Positions 10,487-17,755 of a stretch of DNA of 64,000 nt are shown piece after piece. The notes beneath the pieces are model-generated. The model worked only from the letters and a program-made list of their open reading frames with translations, was not told the origin of the DNA and made no database searches. The DNA lies in the NCBI RefSeq assembly GCF_000310245.1, contig NC_020505.1, forward strand, positions 1,460,001-1,524,000, given 5' to 3'. The translations under genes and the position numbers were made by a program. Numbering within the stretch: the stretch's first letter is position 1; every line of letters starts with the position of its first letter. The stretch comes from Candidatus Sulfuricurvum sp. RIFRC-1 (GTDB lineage: Bacteria; Campylobacterota; Campylobacteria; Campylobacterales; Sulfurimonadaceae).

Positions 10487-11209
10487 CTAAAACTTGAACG
10501 ATTCACCGAGATAGTGTTGACGCACATCGGCATTATGAGCAATTTCATCACTTGTTCCCGATGCTAGAAGCTGACCGCTTTTAATAACATAGGCTCGATC
10601 ACACACCGCTAGCGTTTCTCGTACATTATGATCGGTAATCAAAACACCGATCCCGTACTCTACGAGCTGCGAGATAACACTTTGGATATCCATTACGGCA
10701 ATCGGGTCAACTCCGGCAAACGGCTCATCGAGAAGTAAAAAACGGGGTTTGTTCACCAATGCCCGTGCAATCTCGGCACGACGACGCTCTCCGCCGCTGA
10801 GATTGATCCCGCGACGGTTTCGGATCGGTTCGATATTAAACATCTCCAACAACTCTTCAATCCGCTGTTCCGCCATCTCTTTACTCAATTTCCCCGCTTG
10901 TGCTGCAATCACGAGATTCTCTTCAACGGTGAGGTCTTTAAAAATCGAGGCTTCCTGAGGTAAGTACCCTATCCCCAATCTGGAACGTTTGTGCAGAGGC
11001 AAAGATGACACATCAACCCCATCAATAAATACTTTCCCATCCGTTGCTTCGATCAGACCGCATATCATGTAAAATGTTGTTGTTTTTCCGGCACCGTTAG
11101 GTCCAAGCAGTCCAACGACCTCTCCGGTACGGAGTTCCATACTGATACCGCGAACGATTTCATGCTTTTTAATGGTCTTGACCAAATTCTCAATTTTTAA
11201 TTCATGCAC
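10487..11209 (-). CDS. lptB: LPS export ABC transporter ATP-binding protein LptB
   Basis: An ABC ATPase powering lipopolysaccharide extraction by LptFG. Motifs are Walker A GPNGAGKTT, signature LSGGERRR, Walker B FLLLDEPFAGVDP and the H-loop LITDHNV, all typical of LptB. I prefer GTG at 11209 (240 aa, VHELKIENL), which overlaps the tsaE stop by 8 bases and has GAGGTG just upstream. An ATG further upstream at 11239 would add 10 residues with no family counterpart. It lies in the order tsaE-lptB-rpoN, and lptA/lptC are not in the window. Confidence 0.93.
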   Translation of the reverse strand: MHELKIENLVKTIKKHEIVRGISMELRTGEVVGLLGPNGAGKTTTFYMICGLIEATDGKVFIDGVDVSSLPLHKRSRLGIGYLPQEASIFKDLTVEENLVIAAQAGKLSKEMAEQRIEELLEMFNIEPIRNRRGINLSGGERRRAEIARALVNKPRFLLLDEPFAGVDPIAVMDIQSVISQLVEYGIGVLITDHNVRETLAVCDRAYVIKSGQLLASGTSDEIAHNADVRQHYLGESFKF

Positions 11210-11612
11210 GCTGCACCTCATACCATCGCGAAGTTTCATCGCATTTAATAATTTTCACAATAAGTGTCTCAATCCCGGAACGTTTAAGTAAATTAATCAA
11301 AGGCTCATCTCCCCATTCGATCAGGTGATACCCCTCGTGCTCCAACTCTTCCATCATCCCTAAACTCAAAAATTTCTCAAAACCGTAATTGTAAAGATCA
11401 TAATGGTAAAGTTTCTCACCGTAGCGTTGTTGAAGAGAGAACGTAGGGGAAGTCACAGAATCCCCCACCCCTAAAAAACGTGCAAAAGCCTGTGTAAAAG
11501 TTGTTTTACCACTGGCTAAATCGCCTTGCAGGATAACAACTCCCCCTTGTGGCAGTAATTCAGTCATATCTGAACAGAGTTGAGGCAACTCATCTAAAGT
11601 AAGTTTGTTCAT
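11202..11612 (-). CDS. tsaE: tRNA threonylcarbamoyladenosine biosynthesis ATPase TsaE
   Basis: 136 residues. This is the ATPase that works with TsaB and TsaD to transfer the threonylcarbamoyl group to A37 of tRNA. The P-loop is in LQGDLASGKTTFTQAF, followed by the family block SPTFSLQQRYGEKLYHYDLYN and LIEWGD. It overlaps trpD by 4 bases (ATGA) and lptB by 8, so it is part of a coupled operon. The t6A made by this pathway is the substrate of MtaB at 949-2196. Confidence 0.95.
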   Translation of the reverse strand: MNKLTLDELPQLCSDMTELLPQGGVVILQGDLASGKTTFTQAFARFLGVGDSVTSPTFSLQQRYGEKLYHYDLYNYGFEKFLSLGMMEELEHEGYHLIEWGDEPLINLLKRSGIETLIVKIIKCDETSRWYEVQRA

Positions 11613-12589
11613 AGCTTAGAGGATACCGAAATAATCTGATCTAATTTTTGTGCCGCTTTACCGCTGAGCAAAGTATCACGAGCAATCTCCAATCCCTCTT
11701 GCGCATCTCGCGCCATCCCCTCTGCTACGAGTGCGTATGCCGCATTGATAAGGACCATATCCCGTTGTGCTTCAGTGGCACGGTTGTTTAAAATATCGGT
11801 AAGAATCTGAGCATTTTGTGCCGCTTCTCCGCCGAGAATCGCTTCAAATGGAGCTTTTTTGATCCCCAGCATCTGCGGATCGATCTCAAAATACTCTATC
11901 AGGCCGTTTTTCAAATGTCCCGCATAGGTGATATCGCTAATACTGATCTCATCCATCTTTTCGCGTGAACTTACCACGATTGCCGATTGCATCCCGAGTT
12001 CACGTGCCGCTTCGGCCATTTTAGGGACAAATACCTCATCGAAAACCCCGAGGAGAATTTTAGAGAGCCCCACCGGATTGGTGAGCGGTCCGAGGATATT
12101 AAAGATCGTTTTCTCAGGGATCGAGCGGCGGATCGGCATGATAAATTTCATCGCCGGATGGTGGTATTGGGCGAATAAAAACGTAAATCCGCACTCTTGG
12201 AGGAGTGTCGAACTTTGCTCCAGAGAGAGATCGAGTTTCACCCCCAGATATTCGAGGACATCGGCACTCCCCGATTTGGAGGTGATAGAGCGGTTGCCAT
12301 GTTTGGCAACATAAGCACCCGAAGCGGCGAGGACGAGCGCGACGGTGGAGCTGACGTTGAAACTTCCGCTCTTATCTCCCCCCGTACCGACAACGTCAAT
12401 CAGCTTTGGTTTCAGTTCAGCGGGAACTTCGAGAATAATCGAATGACTACGCATCACCTCCGCCGCCGTTGCGATCATCGAGGAGGAAGTCGATTCATTC
12501 AGAGGAAGAGTCGATAAAAACTCCCTCATCTCCTCATCATTCATTCTATGTTCAAAAAGTGCTTCAAAATCCGTTTTGGTGGCGTTCAT
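11609..12589 (-). CDS. trpD: Anthranilate phosphoribosyltransferase
   Basis: 326 residues. Transfers phosphoribose from PRPP to anthranilate in tryptophan synthesis. The PRPP-binding GTGGDKSGSFNVSS block, the KHGNRSITSKSGSADVLE signature and the later IRRSIPEKTIFNILGPLTNP segment are all present. Length is close to the usual 330-340. It is not beside other trp genes. It overlaps the S4 gene by 4 bases upstream and tsaE by 4 downstream, so its transcription is tied to housekeeping genes rather than a trp operon. Confidence 0.95.
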   Translation of the reverse strand: MNATKTDFEALFEHRMNDEEMREFLSTLPLNESTSSSMIATAAEVMRSHSIILEVPAELKPKLIDVVGTGGDKSGSFNVSSTVALVLAASGAYVAKHGNRSITSKSGSADVLEYLGVKLDLSLEQSSTLLQECGFTFLFAQYHHPAMKFIMPIRRSIPEKTIFNILGPLTNPVGLSKILLGVFDEVFVPKMAEAARELGMQSAIVVSSREKMDEISISDITYAGHLKNGLIEYFEIDPQMLGIKKAPFEAILGGEAAQNAQILTDILNNRATEAQRDMVLINAAYALVAEGMARDAQEGLEIARDTLLSGKAAQKLDQIISVSSKL

Positions 12590-12834
12590 GAAAGCTCCTT
12601 GATATAGAGGTTTTGTTGGGATTTCGGGGTCGATTTGAGGGTAGGTATAGCGAGCACTTCGTAGCGCATCTGTTTTTCGAGGTATACGAGGGTGATGATA
12701 TCCCCTACGGCCACGTTTTTTGCCGGTTTCACCGCTTTGTCGTTGATGTAGACAACACCCTCGCCGATCATATCCTGAGCAACGGTGCGACGTTTGGTCA
12801 GATTGACCGCATTTAAAAATTTATCGATTCGCAA
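12586..12834 (-). CDS. S4-domain RNA-binding protein (HslR-like)
   Basis: An 82-residue single S4 domain: MRIDKFLNAVNLTKRRTVAQ is the helix-turn-helix-like RNA-binding part, then VYINDKAVKPAKNVAVGDII is the beta part. It resembles the HslR/RqcH-P group that binds rRNA or stalled 50S subunits. This similarity is by pattern only. It is the first gene of the minus-strand operon that continues into trpD. The 227 bases upstream contain REP-like repeats. Confidence 0.85.
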   Translation of the reverse strand: MRIDKFLNAVNLTKRRTVAQDMIGEGVVYINDKAVKPAKNVAVGDIITLVYLEKQMRYEVLAIPTLKSTPKSQQNLYIKELS

Positions 12835-12928
12835 AGAGGTTCCGTAGTATTGATTTATAAGTGTTTATTGTAGGTAAATGAAGCTAAAAGAGAGGTAAGA
12901 GCGCAAAAATTGTTCCACTTATTTTATC

Positions 12929-12954
12929 CCGTTCGCCCTGAGCCTGTCGAAGGG
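12929..12954. repeat. 26-base dispersed intergenic repeat, copy 1
   Basis: This 26-base unit begins CCGTTCGCCCTGAGC and ends CTGTCGAAGGG. An identical copy is at 36044-36069, with a diverged inverted copy at 36081-36106. All copies are intergenic. The same type of sequence occurs in many bacterial genomes, by my recollection, and behaves like a REP-type repeat. Confidence 0.85.
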
Positions 12955-12961
12955 TGTATTT

Positions 12962-13043
12962 CTCGCTCCCAAGCTCCAGCTTGGGAGTGTGTAATATTTA
13001 TTAATTATAAGTCTGCATTCCCAACGAGGACGTTGGGAACGAG
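12962..13043. repeat. Facing pair of 28-base REP-like hairpins
   Basis: Two 28-base units at 12962-12989 and 13016-13043 are inverted copies of one consensus. Each starts CTCGyTCCCAA and ends TTGGGArTG when read inward. Each unit is itself a hairpin: stem CTCCCAAGCT/AGCTTGGGAG at 12966-12987, and TTCCCAACG/CGTTGGGAA at 13018-13039. The AT-rich gap between them is 26 bases. This is the two-hairpin arrangement of REP/BIME elements. The pair lies between two minus-strand genes, after the YgiQ stop in the local reading direction is reversed, and could also stop transcription. Confidence 0.85.
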
Positions 13044-13061
13044 TAAACGGGATATAAGATT

Positions 13062-14801
13062 TTAACTCGCAAATCCGCTCTTAAAAGAGTCCTTGGCAAC
13101 CACTATCTGCTTTTGTTTCTCTTTACGTGCCGTATCTTTTTCGACGAAGATTTTTTTACGGGTGGCAGGGTCCATTTCGGTGTAATACATCACCGCAGAG
13201 TACGTTCCCGGTGTCGGGGTAAATACCTGCGCTTGTTCAGGGTTCATCTTTAGTTCATCCGTGGTAAAACGTTTCAGATCGTGCATATCTTTCTCGGTGC
13301 ATCCCGGATGGGCGGCGATGAGATAGTAGGTCAAAAACTGCTTTTTCCCCTCTTCTTTGTTCAATTTATCATAAAGCTTTTTAAACTCGACAAGGGTCTG
13401 TTTCCCCGGTTTGTTCATCAGATGCAATACATGATCTGAGGTATGTTCAGGTGCGACCTTCATCTGACCGGAGATGTGATGTTTTACCATCTCTTTGAGA
13501 TACTCATACCCTTGACGTTTGTCCTCGTTGATGAGATCGTAGCGCACCCCCGAAGCGACAAACGCTTTTTTGATTCCCCGCACTTCCCGAAGTCGGCGGA
13601 GGAGATTAATAACACGGGTGTGATCCACTTTCATCGATTTGCACAGATGGGTATCATCGACGCACCGTTGATGGTCACACGTACCGTGTTTAAGTTTTTT
13701 GTTACACTCATAGCCGTACATATTTGCCGTGGGGCCTCCGACGTCGCTGATAATCCCTTTGAAATCTTTGTACTCGGTAAATTGCGTTGCTTCCGCTAAA
13801 ATCGATGCTTCGCTGCGGGTACGGATAGTACGTCCCTGATGCACACCAATCGCGCAGAAATTACACTCTCCCCAGCACCCCTGATGGGTCATAATGGAAA
13901 ACTTGATCGTTTCCAGACACTTTACCGCACCTTTGGGACGATGGTACGGATGAAGCTCACGGGTAAAGGGCAATGAGCTTACCGCATCCATCTCGTTTTC
14001 ATCCAGATAATCAGCAGGAGGGTTTTGGATAGCGTATCGTCCATCCACCTCTTGACATAGCCCCTTTGCAGAGATGGGGTCGTTATGGTTGTAAAACGCA
14101 TCAAACAGATCGATATATTTCTCTTTGTTATCCAAACACTCTTGATGGGAGGGGAGGGTCAAATACCCCTCACGCGGCTCTTTGGCGATATAACACACCC
14201 CTCGAATGTTATGAGGAGATTCACCTCTCTCTAACGCTTTTGGCAGAGCGATGATCGCCCCCTCCCCCATTCCGTAAATGAGATAATCGGCTTTGGAATC
14301 GAACAAAATAGGCTTACGGAGTTTGTTCGTCCAGTAATCATAATGGCTCACGCGACGCAAACTTGCCTCGATTCCTCCCAGGACGATAGGGACGGTATTT
14401 TTGAAATGTTTGCGGATAAGATTGGTGTAAACGAGTGTCGCACGATCGGGTCTGGCATTATTGACACCGCCGGGGGTGTAGTCGTCGCTGTTACGAAATT
14501 TTTTGGTTGCGGTATAGTTGGAGACCATCGAATCGACACTTCCGCCGCTCACCCCCCAAAAGAGTTTCGGTTCGCCTAAACGCATCACATCATCCGTATT
14601 AATATCAGGCTGAGCTATGATCCCGACCCGATACCCCTCACGCTCCAGTATCCGTCCTACCACTGCGACACCGATAAACGGAGAATCAATATAGGCATCC
14701 CCGGAGATGAGGATAACGTCACACTGATCCCATCCGTGTGCCTGCATTTCAGCACGGGTGGCGGGTAAATATCGGAGGGTTTCAGGGGTAATAGTTTTCA
14801 T
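13062..14801 (-). CDS. ygiQ: YgiQ family (UPF0313) radical SAM protein
   Basis: 579 residues from ATG 14801 (MKTITPETLRYLPATRAEM). An upstream in-frame extension to 14894 is rejected because it runs through repeat remnants and a -10 region. An N-terminal B12-binding-like alpha/beta domain (DVILISGDAYIDSPFIGVA) precedes the radical SAM cluster motif CWGECNFC (CxxxCxxC). The DUF3362-type C-terminal part (LTYYLIAAHPGCTEKDM) is present. The substrate of the family is unknown. It stands alone between repeat-rich spacers. Confidence 0.92.
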   Translation of the reverse strand: MKTITPETLRYLPATRAEMQAHGWDQCDVILISGDAYIDSPFIGVAVVGRILEREGYRVGIIAQPDINTDDVMRLGEPKLFWGVSGGSVDSMVSNYTATKKFRNSDDYTPGGVNNARPDRATLVYTNLIRKHFKNTVPIVLGGIEASLRRVSHYDYWTNKLRKPILFDSKADYLIYGMGEGAIIALPKALERGESPHNIRGVCYIAKEPREGYLTLPSHQECLDNKEKYIDLFDAFYNHNDPISAKGLCQEVDGRYAIQNPPADYLDENEMDAVSSLPFTRELHPYHRPKGAVKCLETIKFSIMTHQGCWGECNFCAIGVHQGRTIRTRSEASILAEATQFTEYKDFKGIISDVGGPTANMYGYECNKKLKHGTCDHQRCVDDTHLCKSMKVDHTRVINLLRRLREVRGIKKAFVASGVRYDLINEDKRQGYEYLKEMVKHHISGQMKVAPEHTSDHVLHLMNKPGKQTLVEFKKLYDKLNKEEGKKQFLTYYLIAAHPGCTEKDMHDLKRFTTDELKMNPEQAQVFTPTPGTYSAVMYYTEMDPATRKKIFVEKDTARKEKQKQIVVAKDSFKSGFAS

Positions 14802-14820
14802 AACGCGATTGTACCACAAC

Positions 14821-14890
14821 GTCATCATCCTCGGACTTGATCCAAGAATCCATCTTTTGCACTTAAGATTATTTTTCTTTGGCTGGATTC
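14821..14890. repeat. Degenerate inverted-repeat element remnant
   Basis: GTCATCATCCTCGGACTTGA followed by an inverted pair GAATCCA (14846-14852) / TGGATTC (14884-14890) resembles the common dispersed 'GTCATTCCCG...GGGAATGAC' repeats. A partner end, CGGGAATGAC, is at about 15103-15112 beyond the small ORF. The copies are imperfect, so I call this a remnant. Confidence 0.5.
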
Positions 14891-14907
14891 CCACCGTAAA
14901 CCTGCGG

Positions 14908-14913
14908 TATAAT
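14908..14913 (+). promoter_or_regulatory. -10 element (TATAAT) for the small membrane peptide gene
   Basis: An exact TATAAT lies 67 bases upstream of the 27-codon ORF at 14980. No strong -35 is visible at the right distance. It is oriented away from ygiQ. Confidence 0.45.
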
Positions 14914-14979
14914 ATTTTCTATGAAAAATAACCTAAATGAAGGTAAGTAGACATGAAAAAATTACTAAAGGAACATTAA

Positions 14980-15063
14980 ATGGAAGAACAAGGAAATCTA
15001 TTCATTTTACTGGCAGTTGTAGCTGCTTTTGCTTTCGTGTTGACACGCAAAAAAAGACAATAG
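14980..15063 (+). CDS. Putative 27-residue single-TM membrane peptide
   Basis: The ORF runs ATG 14980 to TAG 15061-15063. It encodes a short acidic N terminus (MEEQGN), one hydrophobic helix of about 16 residues (FILLAVVAAFAFVLT), and a basic tail RKKRQ. That is a classic N-out/K-in micro-membrane protein. AAAGGA precedes the start at a normal distance. The -10 at 14908 fits, and a nine-codon ORF (ATG 14953) ends immediately before the start, so translation may be coupled. I do not recognise the family. It is too short for confident calling, but composition and signals are better than chance. Confidence 0.5.
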   Translation: MEEQGNLFILLAVVAAFAFVLTRKKRQ

Positions 15064-15128
15064 CATACGCCATACCCGCAGGGGGCACAATGGCCGTTTT
15101 CACGGGAATGACAGAAAATCCGCATACA

Positions 15129-17090
15129 CTATTGTAGCAATGCTACCGGCGCGATATGAGAGCCTTGAAATCGTTCAATACCGAGCGCTTTTAAGTTTTC
15201 AACCTCTTTTGCATCTTCGATATTAATCGCTATGATCGAAATCCCCAGACTTCGGATAACGTTATTAAAACTCTCACGACTCTTACCCGTCTCTTTATCG
15301 AACATCATATCTTGCAAATAGGCACTGTTTGCTTTGATATAATCCGGACGAATTGCTTGAAGATAATGGGCACCTGCTTCAGGAATCGCAAAATGATCGA
15401 TTCCGAAACGGTATCCGAACATTTTAATCATTGAACTGATAGTAGATACCGCTTCGAGTTCATTTAATGCTATTGTGTTGCTCACTTCAAACCATAACAC
15501 TAAGTCACTCTGACGATGGAATACTTCCAATTGAGCTCTTAGCCATTGAATATTGGCATATTTTTTCACAAAATCGCCGCTGAGATTCAACGCTAACGGT
15601 GTTATCGGATTATGCTCTTTGATGTGTTTAAAGACTTTTTCGATCATATAACGATCCAGAGTATCGATAAGCCCCAGACTCGTCGCAACAGGGATAAAAT
15701 AGCCTGCTGAGTGAATAATTCCCTCCCGATCCAACAATCGCAAAAAGATCTCTTCATGGAGTACATTAAGTTCATCAGAACGTTGTTCAACCGCACTTTG
15801 AAATGCCAACAACATACGAGATTCCTCTAAACTTTTGAGTAATTCACTGCGCCACTCTTCACGCCCCAAAACTAGCGGCTCATCTTCTTCGAGGTTCTTG
15901 TCTATCATAAAATTACCGCGAAGTTTGGCCTGAGTTACCGCATGATCGGCGCGTGAAAAAAGTGATTTAAGGGTGTCTTTTTCACTGTAGGTACCGATTC
16001 CGCATCCAATAATCAAATATTCCAAAAGATCTTTATCCATCTCATCAATAACGTTACGCATATGAATCATAATCAGTTCAATTTGATGGTATACCTGATC
16101 TATCTCATAGGCCGGAATCGCCGCAAAAAAATCGCTTTCATTCAATCGTGCAATCAGAGAATGACGAAACGAACCTAGCTGAGTGTTCAATGCTTCGGCC
16201 AGAGTATTGACCAATTGGGTATAACGCTCATACCCTTTTTCACGCTTCAATCGGTCAAGTTCATTGATACTCATCATGACATAAATACCCGAAGAAAAGG
16301 ATGCATCCGATTGGAGATAATCGGGTAGTTTAGCGGTGAGATAACGACGGTTATGAAGTTTCGTCTCGCTATCTTTATAGAGAAGTTCGTGATAACGTCG
16401 TAATGTTTCGTTCTCCCGTTCAAAAATATCTTTGACTTTTTCTACCATTGCATTCATGGCTGTTGTAACAGAGCGAAATTCGGTCGTGAAGGGGATTTTT
16501 TTCTCAATAATAAATTCGTTATCAATAATTGCTTTAGCTTGATCACGGATCCGTTTCAACGATTTAAGACTTAGTGAAAGTAAAAGATACAACGTCATAA
16601 AAACGACAATACCGATCATTAAAAATGTTTGGATCAAATCGATCAATGTACTATAGAGTTGACGATAGGCATTTCCCGTATGTCCGCTCACTTCCAACGT
16701 ACCAAAGCGGCTCCATCCGATCATAATATCACTCGTTACACTCACATTATGAATCGGCACCATCTCGATAAACCATTGAGGAACATCACTAACACGGACA
16801 TCACTTTCCCGGTTATAAACCTCTTTGCCATCGATATCGACCAATCGGATACGTTGGTAATACCCGCTGTCATAGATCGCATTGATCATTGTTTCCATAC
16901 TCGAAGAGTCCGAAGTATCCGCTACTTTCGAGAGTGAAAGGCCCAACGAGTGTGCCGTATTTTTAGCGTCGGTATAGAGCTGATTTTGGACGAACTCGGT
17001 TGCCGATTTAAAGTTCAGTAACATCACCGACACCAATATCACCCCTAAAAAGAGGGTTAGCATTATCACCAACTGTTTAAATAAACTCAT
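15129..17090 (-). CDS. lapD: LapD-type c-di-GMP receptor (degenerate GGDEF/EAL)
   Basis: I start this at ATG 17090 (MSLFKQLVIMLTLFLGVI, 653 aa), 11 bases after the lapG stop; the longer ORF would overlap lapG. TM1 (about 5-26), a periplasmic LapD/MoxY-type module with the Trp in VPQWF, TM2 (about 150-172) and a HAMP-like linker are followed by GGDEF and EAL domains. Both catalytic motifs are lost: the GGDEF position reads LNESDF, EAL reads EIF, and DDFGTG reads DHFAIPEAG. Degeneracy with retained fold is the mark of LapD, which binds c-di-GMP in its EAL domain. It then holds the periplasmic protease LapG, protecting the surface adhesin. Its place directly after adhesin and lapG supports this. 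Confidence 0.92.
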   Translation of the reverse strand: MSLFKQLVIMLTLFLGVILVSVMLLNFKSATEFVQNQLYTDAKNTAHSLGLSLSKVADTSDSSSMETMINAIYDSGYYQRIRLVDIDGKEVYNRESDVRVSDVPQWFIEMVPIHNVSVTSDIMIGWSRFGTLEVSGHTGNAYRQLYSTLIDLIQTFLMIGIVVFMTLYLLLSLSLKSLKRIRDQAKAIIDNEFIIEKKIPFTTEFRSVTTAMNAMVEKVKDIFERENETLRRYHELLYKDSETKLHNRRYLTAKLPDYLQSDASFSSGIYVMMSINELDRLKREKGYERYTQLVNTLAEALNTQLGSFRHSLIARLNESDFFAAIPAYEIDQVYHQIELIMIHMRNVIDEMDKDLLEYLIIGCGIGTYSEKDTLKSLFSRADHAVTQAKLRGNFMIDKNLEEDEPLVLGREEWRSELLKSLEESRMLLAFQSAVEQRSDELNVLHEEIFLRLLDREGIIHSAGYFIPVATSLGLIDTLDRYMIEKVFKHIKEHNPITPLALNLSGDFVKKYANIQWLRAQLEVFHRQSDLVLWFEVSNTIALNELEAVSTISSMIKMFGYRFGIDHFAIPEAGAHYLQAIRPDYIKANSAYLQDMMFDKETGKSRESFNNVIRSLGISIIAINIEDAKEVENLKALGIERFQGSHIAPVALLQ

Positions 17091-17101
17091 CACTAATCCT
17101 T

Positions 17102-17737
17102 TTATCGTGTTATAACTAGCTCGTCCCATGGACGTTTTTGTTTGGTTGCAGCCGGGACCATTTTCCCGATTTGCGCTTGCTTGGCATTAAAGAGCTCATC
17201 CCCGCTGAAACTGTAAATAGGTATCAAATCGTCCCGTACGGATGCGGGGAGAATTTTAAAATTGTAGTTGTCCAAAACGAGTGGTATCGATTTGGGGGTT
17301 TCGTAATAGGTCAGAACTAGATGAGCACTCTTATAGCGAATCGATTTCGCATAGGTCATAAAGAGTTTAGAGGTCGGAACACCCAGCTCTTTAAGGGTAA
17401 AATATTTGGCAATAACATAATCTTCACAATCGGCTCTGTCTTTACCGATAAATTCATAGCGTGTTGCCCAGTAATCGCTGATTCCCCATGTCGTTTTATC
17501 GGATGCATAAGGGGTTTGATTGAAAAAATCATTCACCTTTTCCATTTTTCCCATATCGTCCAAATCCCGCGCTTCATTCATCATTTGAATGAGATAGAAT
17601 GCTCTTTTTTTGGCAATCGGACCGTATTCACGCTCGATTTTGTCCATAAAAGCTTTGGAAATAGAAAATTCGGGGGAACTGAGGAGAATGGCGGCAAGTG
17701 CCGCCGTTATGAAGAAAAGAGCAACCGTTTTTTTCAT
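17102..17737 (-). CDS. lapG: LapG-type periplasmic cysteine protease (BTLCP)
   Basis: A 211-residue transglutaminase-like cysteine proteinase (Pfam 06035 type) with a signal peptide (1-20). The catalytic triad is readable as C104 (RADCEDYV), H139 (KSAHLVL) and D156 (PLVLDNYN). This matches the C-H-D order and spacing of Pseudomonas fluorescens LapG. The family needs Ca2+ and cleaves LapA-type adhesins after a di-alanine near the N terminus, releasing cells from surfaces when c-di-GMP is low. It lies 18 bases after the adhesin stop and 11 before lapD. The matching TAAG site is at 25133-25144. Confidence 0.94.
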   Translation of the reverse strand: MKKTVALFFITAALAAILLSSPEFSISKAFMDKIEREYGPIAKKRAFYLIQMMNEARDLDDMGKMEKVNDFFNQTPYASDKTTWGISDYWATRYEFIGKDRADCEDYVIAKYFTLKELGVPTSKLFMTYAKSIRYKSAHLVLTYYETPKSIPLVLDNYNFKILPASVRDDLIPIYSFSGDELFNAKQAQIGKMVPAATKQKRPWDELVITR

Positions 17738-17755
17738 GCTCTTATTGTAGCGTAA

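Noticed and set aside
14802-14894. 31-codon N-terminal extension of the YgiQ protein
   Set aside because: It is translated from repeat remnants, includes WILGSSPRMM typical of such repeats, and has no match with the family start.
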